From assembly GCF_001442755.1 (NCBI RefSeq), contig NZ_CP006372.1:1-57210 (forward strand): a stretch of DNA of 57,210 nt, in the 5' to 3' direction. Position numbers and translations under genes: made by a program. This document shows positions 24,689-32,763 of this stretch, piece after piece (the stretch's first letter is position 1; each line of letters starts with the position of its first letter). This DNA is from Aureimonas sp. AU20 (GTDB lineage: Bacteria > Pseudomonadota > Alphaproteobacteria > Rhizobiales > Rhizobiaceae). The notes below the pieces were generated by a model, which had not been told where the DNA came from, searched no databases, and saw only the letters and a program-made list of their open reading frames with translations.

Positions 24689-25633
24689 ATGCAGAACCAG
24701 AACGCAAACTCGACGCTCGGCCAGATCATCAACTGGTACCTAGATTGCGCCGCTGATGGTCAGCATTCCTCATCGGGCATACCTAAGACGGACAACTACC
24801 TTCGAACGCACCGAAGTTTGGTTGACCATCATATCGAGGGTGCGACCCGCAGAAGACGTTTTGTTGATATCGACGTTCCCCAGATGCAGGCACTCATTGA
24901 TCAGGCTGCGGGAGCCAACGCGGACTCGGCAGCTAAGGGGCTTCACGGCTTCTTTACTGATCTTGATAAATTCGCCGTTTTTAAAGGTCTGCTGGAGAAA
25001 ACGAGGACCAAAAAGCTCCTCTCACCGCAGGTTACGCGAAAGGCGCGGGTGTTGTCTGTTGATGAGCTCGCCTACGCGTGGGAAGCGCTCCTTCGTAACA
25101 GAAGTGCCGGAGGTCTACCCACACGGCTGTCATGCCTGGCGGTGCTCATCTCTACGATGACGCTTCAGCCTCTATCCAACGTCCTGAAGCTGCGGAAGGA
25201 TTGGCTGAAGGAGGGGTTGAACAGTTGGATCGAGCCCGATGTACCTCATCATGTGTACGTCCCAAGCCAGGGAGTGCCATTCATACAATCGGCTATCGAA
25301 ATTGGGGAACTCGTACACCAAGAGCCGAAGACGGATTTTGTCTTCCCAAGCGTTGGACCGCGCTCAAGCTCAGATCTCAGTTTTAGCATTTCGCAGGTCC
25401 ATGATGTGTGCGGCTTGGTGCTAGATCGTGGGAAGATCAAAGCTCAAGATTTGCTCGTTACCGGTGCTGAAGGATTACGCGCACAAGGCGGTGATAACTT
25501 CTCTACACTTATCGACCGCATCATGGCGTTTTGTCATGATGCGCCGGAGGGCACTCAGATTGCCATCGTGAACGCATGGGCTGATCGTCTCGAGAATCTC
25601 AGGAAAAATGCTTCTGCAGCCCGCTGGCGTTAG
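24689..25633 (+). CDS. Tyrosine-recombinase-like protein lacking catalytic residues
   Basis: 314 residues from ATG 24689 (a TTG at 24635 would add 18). The layout is that of a phage integrase: an N-terminal helical core-binding part (TDNYLRTHRSLVDHHIEGAT), then a catalytic-domain-like part (RVLSVDELAYAWEALLRN, LAVLISTMTLQPLSNVLKLR, DFVFPSVGP). The usual arginine after the 'TG.R.gE' turn reads QPLSNV. The HxLR box region reads QDLLVTGAEGLRAQGG. The terminal segment has AARWR with no tyrosine. If the fold assignment is right the enzyme is inactive or highly divergent; it might instead be a regulator derived from an integrase. Confidence 0.5.
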   Translation: MQNQNANSTLGQIINWYLDCAADGQHSSSGIPKTDNYLRTHRSLVDHHIEGATRRRRFVDIDVPQMQALIDQAAGANADSAAKGLHGFFTDLDKFAVFKGLLEKTRTKKLLSPQVTRKARVLSVDELAYAWEALLRNRSAGGLPTRLSCLAVLISTMTLQPLSNVLKLRKDWLKEGLNSWIEPDVPHHVYVPSQGVPFIQSAIEIGELVHQEPKTDFVFPSVGPRSSSDLSFSISQVHDVCGLVLDRGKIKAQDLLVTGAEGLRAQGGDNFSTLIDRIMAFCHDAPEGTQIAIVNAWADRLENLRKNASAARWR

Positions 25634-25767
25634 CGTTTCCTTCAATTAGGCCGCTTACTCTGAGTTCCTGCAGACAGCGACATTAACAGGTCGCCGGCAT
25701 GAAGCCACTGTCCTGCTAGATGATTAGATTCGTCATGTCCCCTGAATGATCAATATGGGACAATCTT

Positions 25768-27570
25768 ATGACCTCCGTGAACACAAACGCTGCTGCTCTC
25801 ACCGCGCTGCGTACCCTGCAGAGCACCAATCAGCAGCTCGAGTCGACCCAGGGTCGTATCTCGACCGGCTACAAGATCGGCGAAGCCAAGGATAACGCCG
25901 CTTATTGGGCGATTTCCACGACGCTTAAGTCCGACAATAAGTCGCTTTCAACAGTCAAGGATGCACTCGGCCTTGGCGCTGCCACGGTCGATACCGCCTA
26001 TCAGGGCCTCAATAAGGCCAAGGACGTTCTCGACGAGATCAAATCCAAGCTGGTTGCGGCAACGCAGGCGGGTGTCGATCGGTCGATCATTCAGACTGAG
26101 ATTTCCTCGCTACAGGAACAGCTCAAAAGCATTGCATCTTCGTCGACCTTCTCGGGTGAGAATTGGTTGTCTGTCAATTCTGCGTCCTCTGACTATGACA
26201 GCTCGAAGGAAGTCGTTTCGTCATTCTCGCGCAATTCGGCAAATGGCGTGACGATCGGAACTGTTTCGGTCGATATTTCGAAGGTCGCACTTTTCGATAG
26301 TAATACGACGACCGGAAATCGTGGCATTCTTGACTCGGCGGTGGGCCTTACATCGTCCGACGGTCGCGCTCTCGCGATCGGTGGGACCGCTTCGACCACG
26401 GGTAATACGAACCTCAACGGTCTTGCTGGCGCAGTGGGCTCAGCTACCGGCGCTAACGCCATTCAAGGCGTGACAGCTTTCAACCTGACTGGTAGTTTTG
26501 CGGCATTGAATGCTGCTAATAATTTCAATGATGCAGGCGATGGCGTAAAATTTACCTTTGCTACAGAAGTTGGTTCGAGTTTCATTGATATTACGAAGGC
26601 TGATGCTACTATTGCTAACGGCGTTTCTGTTACCGGTGAAGTGAATTCGGTCCAAGAACTAGCTAATATCTTCAACAAGAAGGTCACGACACAAGGCGTA
26701 GAAGCGTTCGTTAACGGCGCTGGTAACTTGGGACTGCGTCGTACCGATGCCGGGGCGACCAAGACCGTTGCCGTTACTTCGGTGGCCACGATCGACACTG
26801 GATCTGGTACTGCTCACACCAGCACGGCGGGATTTGCTACGACACCGGCGGACACTGCCGCTAAGGCCGGCGTCGACGCGACGAAGGCGGCGCTTACAAG
26901 TGGCAACTTCTCCGCCGCAGTGACTTTGGACGCCGACGACCAGATCTCCTTCACGATCAAGACGGGCACGAACTCGGCGAAAGCCGTCATCATCGACAAG
27001 ACCTTGGTAAACGACGCTCTCGGCATCAATACGGGAGTGATCGCGGACGGTTCGAAGTACCTCACGGTTCTGCAGGCAGCCCTTCGCAAAGCCGGCGTCG
27101 ACGCGACTGTCTCTGCAGCTAGCGCCGCCTTCAAGTTCGAATCGACTGCAACTGGCGGCACGGCTAGCCTGTCGATCAGCCAGACTTCTGCTGTCGCTGG
27201 CGCAGCTACGATCTCCGTCACTAACTTGAATATCTCCGATGCAAGTCTTTCTGCACTCGGTGCGAAGAACGCAGACGATATCGCAAAGGTCATTGGATCG
27301 TACATTTCTGCGGTAAACACTGCGATCAACAAGATCACGACTTCTGCATCCAGCCTCGGTGCAGTCTCTAGCCGTATTGAGCTTCAGAAGACCTTCGTGA
27401 ACACGCTGATGGACACGATCGATAAGGGCGTCGGCAACCTCATCGACGCCGACATGTCGGAAGAGTCCACCAAGCTCCAGGCCCTGCAGGTCAAGCAGCA
27501 GCTCGGCGTCCAGGCGCTCTCAATCGCCAACCAGTCGGCGCAGAGCGTCCTGTCGCTCTTCCGCTCGTAA
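25768..27570 (+). CDS. Flagellin with extended central domain
   Basis: 600 residues. The N-terminal D0/D1 (TSVNTNAAALTALRTLQSTN, then GYKIGEAKDNAAYWAISTTL) and C-terminal D1/D0 (RIELQKTFVNTLMDTIDKGV through ANQSAQSVLSLFRS) are clear and of Hyphomicrobiales type. Between about residues 150 and 520 is a long, Thr/Ala/Ser-rich variable region, so it is much longer than the 300-400 residue rhizobial flagellins and would give a thicker or decorated filament. No export chaperone or other flagellar gene is nearby, so it must use the host's flagellar machinery. A strong terminator follows. Confidence 0.9.
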   Translation: MTSVNTNAAALTALRTLQSTNQQLESTQGRISTGYKIGEAKDNAAYWAISTTLKSDNKSLSTVKDALGLGAATVDTAYQGLNKAKDVLDEIKSKLVAATQAGVDRSIIQTEISSLQEQLKSIASSSTFSGENWLSVNSASSDYDSSKEVVSSFSRNSANGVTIGTVSVDISKVALFDSNTTTGNRGILDSAVGLTSSDGRALAIGGTASTTGNTNLNGLAGAVGSATGANAIQGVTAFNLTGSFAALNAANNFNDAGDGVKFTFATEVGSSFIDITKADATIANGVSVTGEVNSVQELANIFNKKVTTQGVEAFVNGAGNLGLRRTDAGATKTVAVTSVATIDTGSGTAHTSTAGFATTPADTAAKAGVDATKAALTSGNFSAAVTLDADDQISFTIKTGTNSAKAVIIDKTLVNDALGINTGVIADGSKYLTVLQAALRKAGVDATVSAASAAFKFESTATGGTASLSISQTSAVAGAATISVTNLNISDASLSALGAKNADDIAKVIGSYISAVNTAINKITTSASSLGAVSSRIELQKTFVNTLMDTIDKGVGNLIDADMSEESTKLQALQVKQQLGVQALSIANQSAQSVLSLFRS

Positions 27571-27584
27571 TCACATTTAACAGT

Positions 27585-27614
27585 GCGCACCGGCAGAATC
27601 ACCTGCCGGTGCGC
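27585..27614 (+). repeat. 12-bp perfect inverted repeat after flagellin
   Basis: GCGCACCGGCAG (27585-27596) and CTGCCGGTGCGC (27603-27614) form a stable stem 15 bases after the stop. No T-tract follows; it may stabilise the mRNA 3' end or act with the next hairpin. Confidence 0.6.
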
Positions 27615-27628
27615 TCCAGCATCAAGCG

Positions 27629-27662
27629 CCTCTCGGACCTCACGGTCCGAGGGGTGTTTTTC
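27629..27662 (+). terminator. Intrinsic terminator of the flagellin transcript
   Basis: CCTCTCGGACC and GGTCCGAGGGG pair with one G-U across TCAC and run into GTGTTTTTC. A classic rho-independent terminator. Confidence 0.75.
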
Positions 27663-27683
27663 TTTGCGCTCGCCTATTGTTCG

Positions 27684-27953
27684 TCACCAGCGCCGTTGCA
27701 TCCAAGGCGGTGCCTTCCACTGCGCCAGGCTCTCACGCTCGAGTTTGTCCGGAAACGTGTAACGGACATAATCGGCACGTGCCCGGCAGCTGGAGCACCG
27801 CCAGTTCAACGTCTCGATGTCGGCCCCTTGCGCGATGAAGCCCTGGAAATCGATGCAGCGATAGATGACCCGTGCATTGCAGGGGTCGCAGCGCACGACG
27901 ATCCCTAGGCCCTTGCGCAGCCCCTCGCCAAAGTCCCGTATTGCCTGCACCAC
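27684..27953 (-). CDS. Cysteine-pair (zinc-ribbon-like) small protein
   Basis: 89 residues from GTG 27953. Cysteine pairs VVRCDPCNARVIYRC and WRCSSCRARADYVRY suggest a zinc-ribbon, with a basic C-terminal tail (ESLAQWKAPPWMQRRW). The family is not recognised by name; similar small zinc proteins occur on alphaproteobacterial plasmids. It is convergent with flagellin and shares no operon. Confidence 0.55.
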   Translation of the reverse strand: MVQAIRDFGEGLRKGLGIVVRCDPCNARVIYRCIDFQGFIAQGADIETLNWRCSSCRARADYVRYTFPDKLERESLAQWKAPPWMQRRW

Positions 27954-28055
27954 TTGCGGACCCCATTCCTAACTCTGTGAACAAAGTAGGAACAAAAGCT
28001 TCCCTGCAAGAGCGTTCGGAGTCATGGTCGCCGCACGGAATCAAGAGGGGCTGCG

Positions 28056-28253
28056 ATGTCTAGATTGTCGGAACGGATCACGGATCTTCCGCTTGCAAGC
28101 GATCTGGACGCAGCGATCGAGGAGGCCATTCGGACTTGTGGCGGCGACGCCCGCATGGCGGTCGGTGCCCTGATCCTGGGCCAGCGCTCGCTTCAGGAGG
28201 CCTATGCCCAGCGGATCTCGGCTGGGTATGTGCGCCGTGGTCTGCACAAATGA
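28056..28253 (+). CDS. Small 'CGGD-R-A' helical protein
   Basis: 65 residues, GAGGGG before the ATG. The core DLDAAIEEAIRTCGGDARMA then VGALILGQRSLQEA ends in SAGYVRRGLHK. I know this pattern from short uncharacterised rhizobial proteins (cys-Gly-Asp-x-Arg, alanine-rich helix, Gly-Tyr-x-Arg-Arg end). Its stop overlaps the next gene's start by four bases (ATGA), so the two are an operon. The next protein carries a related motif at its C-terminus. Confidence 0.55.
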   Translation: MSRLSERITDLPLASDLDAAIEEAIRTCGGDARMAVGALILGQRSLQEAYAQRISAGYVRRGLHK

Positions 28254-28639
28254 CTGGCGGGCGTCGAACGCAGCGGTGGCCGACAATTTTCGACGCGCAC
28301 CGCGCCGATCTTATGCGATCGGCTTACCAGCTATGGAGCGACTGCGTGCCCGCGATGATCAGTCTGCGCACTGACAGTCAGGATTATCACGCGGTCGCTC
28401 GCCTTCAGGCCTCCACCATCTCCTTCTCCAAGGAGATATCCGGAGGCCAGTCCTGGGTGAGCGTCGGTTCGACTAGCCCCGCCTCGTATCAACCTGAATG
28501 GCAGGCCGGTGGCGACGGCGAGATCGACCAGATCCTAGCGGAATGCAATGGTGATGAGCGGCTTGCCATCCAGACCCTTCTTGATGCGGTAAGGCAGCTG
28601 GAGCACGACCAGGAACGCTTTATGGCGCTTCACCCGTAG
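28250..28639 (+). CDS. Hypothetical protein with C-terminal 'CNGDERLA' helix
   Basis: 129 residues translated from an ATG overlapping the preceding stop. The C-terminal part EIDQILAECNGDERLAIQTL matches the motif of the preceding 65-residue protein (AIRTCGGDARMAVGAL), so the pair likely arose by duplication and share a helical domain. The N-terminal 90 residues, rich in serine and tryptophan, are unassigned. Its end overlaps the end of the convergent ABA-sandwich-like gene by 20 bases. Confidence 0.5.
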   Translation: MTGGRRTQRWPTIFDAHRADLMRSAYQLWSDCVPAMISLRTDSQDYHAVARLQASTISFSKEISGGQSWVSVGSTSPASYQPEWQAGGDGEIDQILAECNGDERLAIQTLLDAVRQLEHDQERFMALHP

Positions 28640-29192
28640 GGGCGGCATCGGGTTGACCTACAACGGCCAAGATGCCGGTTGGGAGCTGCAAAGCCTGTAT
28701 GGTTAGAAGAACGATTGCGCTCGCTGCCCATGTTTCACGAGCGGTCCCTATCGTTTCACCATTCTGCATGCGATCGACCTGCCATCCCTGCCTAGTGCCA
28801 GGGGTAGGGTTCTTCTCTGTCAGACGCCATGAAACGCTGTCTCCTAAAATGCGACCGGTGAACTCAAGCGCCGCGTCTATGGAGGTTGTGTAGTGAGGAA
28901 CTTCGATCGTTCGGCGAACCAGATATTCCTGTGAGGCATCCGATACCATGGTCGTGAAGCGGTCGTAGAAGTACCGCTCACCATCGATCAGCAAGAAAGG
29001 CAAAGGGCAATCCGCGACTTGGATCTCCTCTCCAAACTCATTCCGTATTTTCTGGACGGAACGACCATCGAAGGCTTCGAAAATCCTAAGATCCATGGAG
29101 CGACTATCGGTGAACCAGCTTGGATCGTTGAATGCCATCAGCAGTTGCTTAAGGGTTTCAGCGTCTGGTCTGGTGTCGAGATAACTCCACAT
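28620..29192 (-). CDS. Hypothetical protein with phage ABA-sandwich-like C-terminus
   Basis: 190 residues from the ATG at 29192, which shares a base with the stop of the UDG-like gene (TGATG), so the two are translationally coupled. The first 90 residues (WSYLDTRPDAETLKQLLMAF, FLLIDGERYFYDRFT) are unassigned. The C-terminal part VPHYTTSIDAALEFTGRILG through ARETWAASAIVLLTIQAL has the spacing of the phage ABA-sandwich domain (YSTDI..AW.....A.AICRAAL). That assignment is tentative. Being locked to the UDG-like gene suggests a joint role. Confidence 0.55.
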   Translation of the reverse strand: MWSYLDTRPDAETLKQLLMAFNDPSWFTDSRSMDLRIFEAFDGRSVQKIRNEFGEEIQVADCPLPFLLIDGERYFYDRFTTMVSDASQEYLVRRTIEVPHYTTSIDAALEFTGRILGDSVSWRLTEKNPTPGTRQGWQVDRMQNGETIGTARETWAASAIVLLTIQALQLPTGILAVVGQPDAAPTGEAP

Positions 29193-29869
29193 CAGCCGTC
29201 CACCTTTGTCCAGACTTCCCGCCGCCCCGCTTGACGAGGCTCGGCGGTCATTTCGATCAACCGGTGAATGCGGTAGTACCATTTATCAGTCGTGAACCCG
29301 GCCCAAGACGGGTGCTGGATCCGAGCATACAACGTATCTCCGTCATCGTAGTAGATAACGTCCCGTGGCGGACCCTCAAACTGATTGAGGGTCGGCGCTA
29401 GATAGTCCCAGAGCGTTAGACCGCAGACGATCACTGCATCCGGGTTGATTTCACGTCTGATGCTCTGGAAGGATTCCGCACCGGCTTTGAACATTGCGTC
29501 AGTTGGACGACGCCCGGCTCCGCCTTCCTTCGTGTCCCTGCCGTCAACCAGCACTGGCACGTAGTTGTAGAAGGCCACCGAGTTCCAGAAGGCAATCTTG
29601 TCCTCCGGCGATTGATCGCCGCGACGAAGACCCGTCACGATCTCATGCAGTTTGCCAAAGAAGGCATGGCGACCATGGATTCCCAAGCCTTCCACGACGT
29701 CACTCGTGAAGCCGGCTGGCGTGCATCCAACCTTCGACAGGTCCTTCGTGTAATGCGACTCCCCCAAAATGAGCAGTCGGCAACCACCGACAACGTTTGG
29801 CACACCGAAACTTTTGCCAATCCACGGTTCAAACATTTCAGACCTTTCAAATGCAACGATGGATGCCAC
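29192..29869 (-). CDS. Uracil-DNA-glycosylase-superfamily-like protein
   Basis: 225 residues. The core LLILGESHYTKDLSKV is placed like the first active-site motif of UDG-fold enzymes, VIVCGLTLWDYLAPTL looks like the central strand, and RIQHPSWAGF carries the HPS motif near the end. The fold match is by motif only; no standard UDG family (GQDPYH type) fits, and ESHY in place of QDPY argues for a divergent branch of unknown chemistry. It is first in a two-gene operon with the ABA-like gene, and a decayed second copy lies at 23961-24063. Confidence 0.55.
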   Translation of the reverse strand: MASIVAFERSEMFEPWIGKSFGVPNVVGGCRLLILGESHYTKDLSKVGCTPAGFTSDVVEGLGIHGRHAFFGKLHEIVTGLRRGDQSPEDKIAFWNSVAFYNYVPVLVDGRDTKEGGAGRRPTDAMFKAGAESFQSIRREINPDAVIVCGLTLWDYLAPTLNQFEGPPRDVIYYDDGDTLYARIQHPSWAGFTTDKWYYRIHRLIEMTAEPRQAGRREVWTKVDG

Positions 29870-30039
29870 GACGCTGAACCGCTTGAGAGGTCGAAATCTA
29901 CTTTTTAAATTTCCTGCAAAATGTCTGAGCTGTTCCTAGTGCACCTTTTCAGTAGGCACACTGTACCCGGTTGGGACTGGCCTGGCACATCGGCGGCTGG
30001 CCAATGGCTCTGACTCAGCCCCTCAGGAACGAAAGGGGT

Positions 30040-30210
30040 TCACTCCGTCGCCATCGCCTCGTTGCCATGCTGGATGTCGGCGTCGGTGGATTGGTATCGA
30101 ATGAGAGGCACCGCTGTGCGCACATCCTGAACGGCCTCTGCCAGGGTCTTCTCGACCTCCCCCAGCTTGGCCAGCGCTTCGATCAGGAGGGCGTTGCGAC
30201 AGGCAGGCAT
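30040..30210 (-). CDS. 56-residue hypothetical helical protein
   Basis: From the ATG at 30210 with GAGGACC upstream: MPACRNALLIEALAKLGEVE then KTLAEAVQDVRTAVPLIRYQ and ADIQHGNEAMATE. Helical, acidic, clean codon usage. The family is not recognised. It lies alone between the UDG-like operon and the XRE gene; a longer antisense frame covers the region but has no protein-like sequence. Confidence 0.5.
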   Translation of the reverse strand: MPACRNALLIEALAKLGEVEKTLAEAVQDVRTAVPLIRYQSTDADIQHGNEAMATE

Positions 30211-30422
30211 AGGGGGTCCTCGATCTCAGGGAAACCTACAAAGTTCAACTTATGGTGGTTTTTATTTCTTAGTAATCCCTTTTTGAGTGTGGGTTCTTAT
30301 CTGTTTTGCAGCGCGGCAAAGCGCGATTCATGCCACACTTTTGGGTCAGGACGAGGGGCATGGCGGGTTCACGACATCGGCTGCAAAGCAGACATCGTTC
30401 GAACAGACGACGGAGAGTTCTC

Positions 30423-30878
30423 GTGGATTTGAAGTTGGATCCGGTCGATGTGGCGCTCGGCTTGCGAGTGCGGGCGTATCGAATGGAGAAGCGCCTAAGC
30501 ATGCAAACCTTAGGGTTGCATCTCGGCGTCACATACCAGCAGATCCAGAAGTATGAAACGGGGCGCAACCGCATCAGCGTATCGACGGCGATCCGCATCG
30601 CGAAGGTGCTCGATTGCCCTCTCATTGATCTGATAGGCGCTGCTGAACCGGGCAGCAGCAACGCCAAGGACGTTCTCGCGAACCGGATACCGCCTCAACT
30701 CTCTCGGACGGTGGCGGATCTGGCTACGCTGCCGCCCAACATTCTCAGTCTGGTGTCCGATCTCGTCAGGGCTCTGTCGCAGTCGTCTCACGGCCAGGAT
30801 CTACCCCTCGGCGTCGCTTCTCTCACCCCGTGCGACGATCCGCAGGACGCTGTCGGGAAGCGGGCGCTGAAGAGCTGA
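30423..30878 (+). CDS. XRE-family transcriptional regulator
   Basis: 151 residues from GTG 30423 with GGAGAG six bases upstream. Residues about 8-65 are a Cro/CI HTH (ALGLRVRAYRMEKRLSMQTL, then VTYQQIQKYETGRNRISVST). The C-terminal 80 residues are unassigned and proline/leucine-rich (LPPNILSLVSDLVRALSQ). Such proteins are common in Hyphomicrobiales. Its last 78 bases overlap the 3' end of the convergent SRAP gene in antisense. Confidence 0.75.
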   Translation: MDLKLDPVDVALGLRVRAYRMEKRLSMQTLGLHLGVTYQQIQKYETGRNRISVSTAIRIAKVLDCPLIDLIGAAEPGSSNAKDVLANRIPPQLSRTVADLATLPPNILSLVSDLVRALSQSSHGQDLPLGVASLTPCDDPQDAVGKRALKS

Positions 30879-31457
30879 CGCTTCTTTCCAATCCCCGACT
30901 AGCCAGAGGTCGAACTCGTCGGGTTCGGTCAGGATGACGGGCATGGCCTTGGGGTGGATTGCGCCGACCGTCCGGTTCGCCTCCGTCGTCAGGAAGCCGA
31001 ACGCCTCCACCGTGACCTCGCCCTCGGCCTTCTTGCGAACGCTCGTCCATTCCGTCCAGAGACCGGCAAAGGCCATCAGAGGCCGATCCTCGCTGCCCGC
31101 GAACCAGACCGGGACCTTCTTGCCGTCCTCGTCGGTGTCGTATTCCGAGAACGAGGTGAATGGCACGAGGCAGCGATGGGCTGGGCCGAGCCAGCGGCGC
31201 CAGTGCGGGCTCTTGGTGTTGCGAATGTTCGTGATGCCCGGATCGGTCGCACGGCCTTTCAGGGCGAAGGCCGGCGAGGGCATGCCCCAGCGCGCCATCG
31301 TCAGCTCCCGCTCGCCGTCCACCGTGCGCACGATCGGCGCGCTCTGGTCGGGAAAGATGCCCGGCATGGGTGGCAGGTTGCCCGTGCGGTCCTTCATCGT
31401 CCGCGTGAACGCCAGGATCGCGGCCTGGCCCTTTGTCAGCGAGTAAAGGTTGCACAT
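30801..31457 (-). CDS. SRAP (YedK/HMCES-like) DNA-protein crosslink repair protein
   Basis: 218 residues starting MCNLYSLTKGQ, with the catalytic Cys2 exposed after methionine removal. Other family marks are the MARWGMP segment, LVPFTSFSEY with the conserved glutamate, and AIHPKAMPVILTE with the conserved histidine. SRAP proteins covalently trap abasic sites in single-stranded DNA. The start is fixed by Cys2; a much longer upstream frame is antisense to the nuclease gene and is ignored. Its 100-base divergent gap to the thermonuclease gene suggests a shared promoter region. Confidence 0.9.
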   Translation of the reverse strand: MCNLYSLTKGQAAILAFTRTMKDRTGNLPPMPGIFPDQSAPIVRTVDGERELTMARWGMPSPAFALKGRATDPGITNIRNTKSPHWRRWLGPAHRCLVPFTSFSEYDTDEDGKKVPVWFAGSEDRPLMAFAGLWTEWTSVRKKAEGEVTVEAFGFLTTEANRTVGAIHPKAMPVILTEPDEFDLWLVGDWKEASALQRPLPDSVLRIVARGERSDAEG

Positions 31458-31556
31458 CAGGGGATCTCGCTGCCGGAACGGGGGAAGGCGCTGCCCTTCA
31501 CCATGTGTTCGCGGTAGGCTCCAAGGCAATGTCGATGACCGAGGACGAAGCTGCAG

Positions 31557-32453
31557 ATGGCTGACCAAAGGCTTCCAACCCTGGAGCAGGAGCGCGCCTT
31601 TGCCTCGCTCACGGACATTCTGGAAGGTCGACCCATCGACACGTCCATGGAGCGCATCGTTCGGGACCGGGAGGCGATGGAACACACCTTGTTCGAGATG
31701 ATGGCGGACAAGCCTCAGGCTCCAGCCGCGACACTCCGGCGGCCTTCCAGACGGTGGCTCGTCGCGGCAGCGATTGGCCTCGGAGCGCTTGTCGTCTGGC
31801 TGACCTCGACGCCGGCACCGGCAGCCGAACGCATCGAAGGCCGCGCGACCGTCGTGGACGGCGACACGCTGGCGATCGAGGGCACGAAGGCGAGGATCAG
31901 GCTCTACGGGATGGACGCACCCGAGAGCAGCCAGACCTGTGACGACGCGGCGGGCAAACGCTATCTCTGCGGCGGCCGGGCGGCGCAGTATCTCGCCGAC
32001 CTGATCGGCCGTTCCGGGCGCGTGGCGTGCTTCGAGGAAGATCGGGACCGGTATGGCCGGATCGTCGCCGAATGCGCCACACCGGGCAACGTCGTGCTGA
32101 ACGCGGCGATGGTGAAGGCGGGCTGGGCGATCGAGTACAAGCAGTACTCGGACGGGCGCTACAGCCAGGAGGAGGCGGAAGCCAAGGCCGTCAAGCGGGG
32201 CCTCTGGGCGGGCCAGTTCATCGAACCGTCCAAATGGCGCAACCAGGGCCAGCGGCTGGAAAGCGAGCGCGCCGCCGAGGGGCAGCCCAAGGGTTGCGAC
32301 ATCAAGGGCAACATCTCGGGCTCCGGCAAAATCTACCACATGCCGGGCCAACAGAATTACGGGCGCACGAAGATCAATGAGAAGGCCGGTGAGCGCTGGT
32401 TCTGCAGCGAGGCTGATGCTCAATCGGCTGGATGGGTTCGGGCTAAACGATAG
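31557..32453 (+). CDS. Membrane-anchored staphylococcal-nuclease-like protein
   Basis: 298 residues. A cytoplasmic N-terminus is followed by a span (WLVAAAIGLGALVVWLTSTP), then an SNase (TNase) domain at about residues 95-220. Catalytic residues are visible: VVDGDTL, ARIRLYGMDAPES (Arg, Glu) and DRDRYGRI (Arg). The C-terminal 60 residues (CDIKGNISGSGKIYHMPGQQ, then GERWFCSEADAQSAGW) are a cysteine-bearing module often attached to such nucleases. It is predicted to act on nucleic acid in the periplasm. It is followed by a small secreted Cys-rich protein in the same direction. Confidence 0.85.
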   Translation: MADQRLPTLEQERAFASLTDILEGRPIDTSMERIVRDREAMEHTLFEMMADKPQAPAATLRRPSRRWLVAAAIGLGALVVWLTSTPAPAAERIEGRATVVDGDTLAIEGTKARIRLYGMDAPESSQTCDDAAGKRYLCGGRAAQYLADLIGRSGRVACFEEDRDRYGRIVAECATPGNVVLNAAMVKAGWAIEYKQYSDGRYSQEEAEAKAVKRGLWAGQFIEPSKWRNQGQRLESERAAEGQPKGCDIKGNISGSGKIYHMPGQQNYGRTKINEKAGERWFCSEADAQSAGWVRAKR

Positions 32454-32505
32454 GCGCTAGACGGGTGCCTACAACTCGAAGATGATTTGGCTGAGGGAGG
32501 GCCAC

Positions 32506-32763
32506 ATGCTTCGAGGATTCGCAATTGCGTTGGCGCTGGCTGCGTCAATGTCATCTGCGCTTGCCGCGCAAACGACCCTGCAGGACCTGATATCGCGGCC
32601 GCCTCCTGCCGCGTCCGTCCCTATGACGCCGATCCCTGCCAAAGAGGTCCGTGTAGCTCAGGCGTGCTGCAAGACATGCTCCAAGGGCAAGGCGTGCGGC
32701 AATAGCTGCATCAGCCGGGAGAAGCAGTGCCATAAGGGGCAGAGCTGCGCGTGCGACCAGTGA
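32506..32763 (+). CDS. Secreted cysteine-rich small protein
   Basis: 85 residues with GGGAGG before the ATG. A Sec signal peptide (FAIALALAASMSSALAA) is followed by a linker and a cysteine knot-like tail: CCKTCSKGKACGNSC then CHKGQSCACDQ. Family members of this type often sit next to thermonuclease-like genes, as here. Function is unknown. Its 3' end, together with the start of the next gene, has been copied 600 bases downstream. Confidence 0.7.
   Translation: MLRGFAIALALAASMSSALAAQTTLQDLISRPPPAASVPMTPIPAKEVRVAQACCKTCSKGKACGNSCISREKQCHKGQSCACDQ

Noticed and set aside
31458..32423. Extended N-terminus of the SRAP frame (another 320 codons)
   Set aside because: SRAP needs Cys2 right after the start Met, which fixes the start at 31457; the extension is antisense to the nuclease gene.
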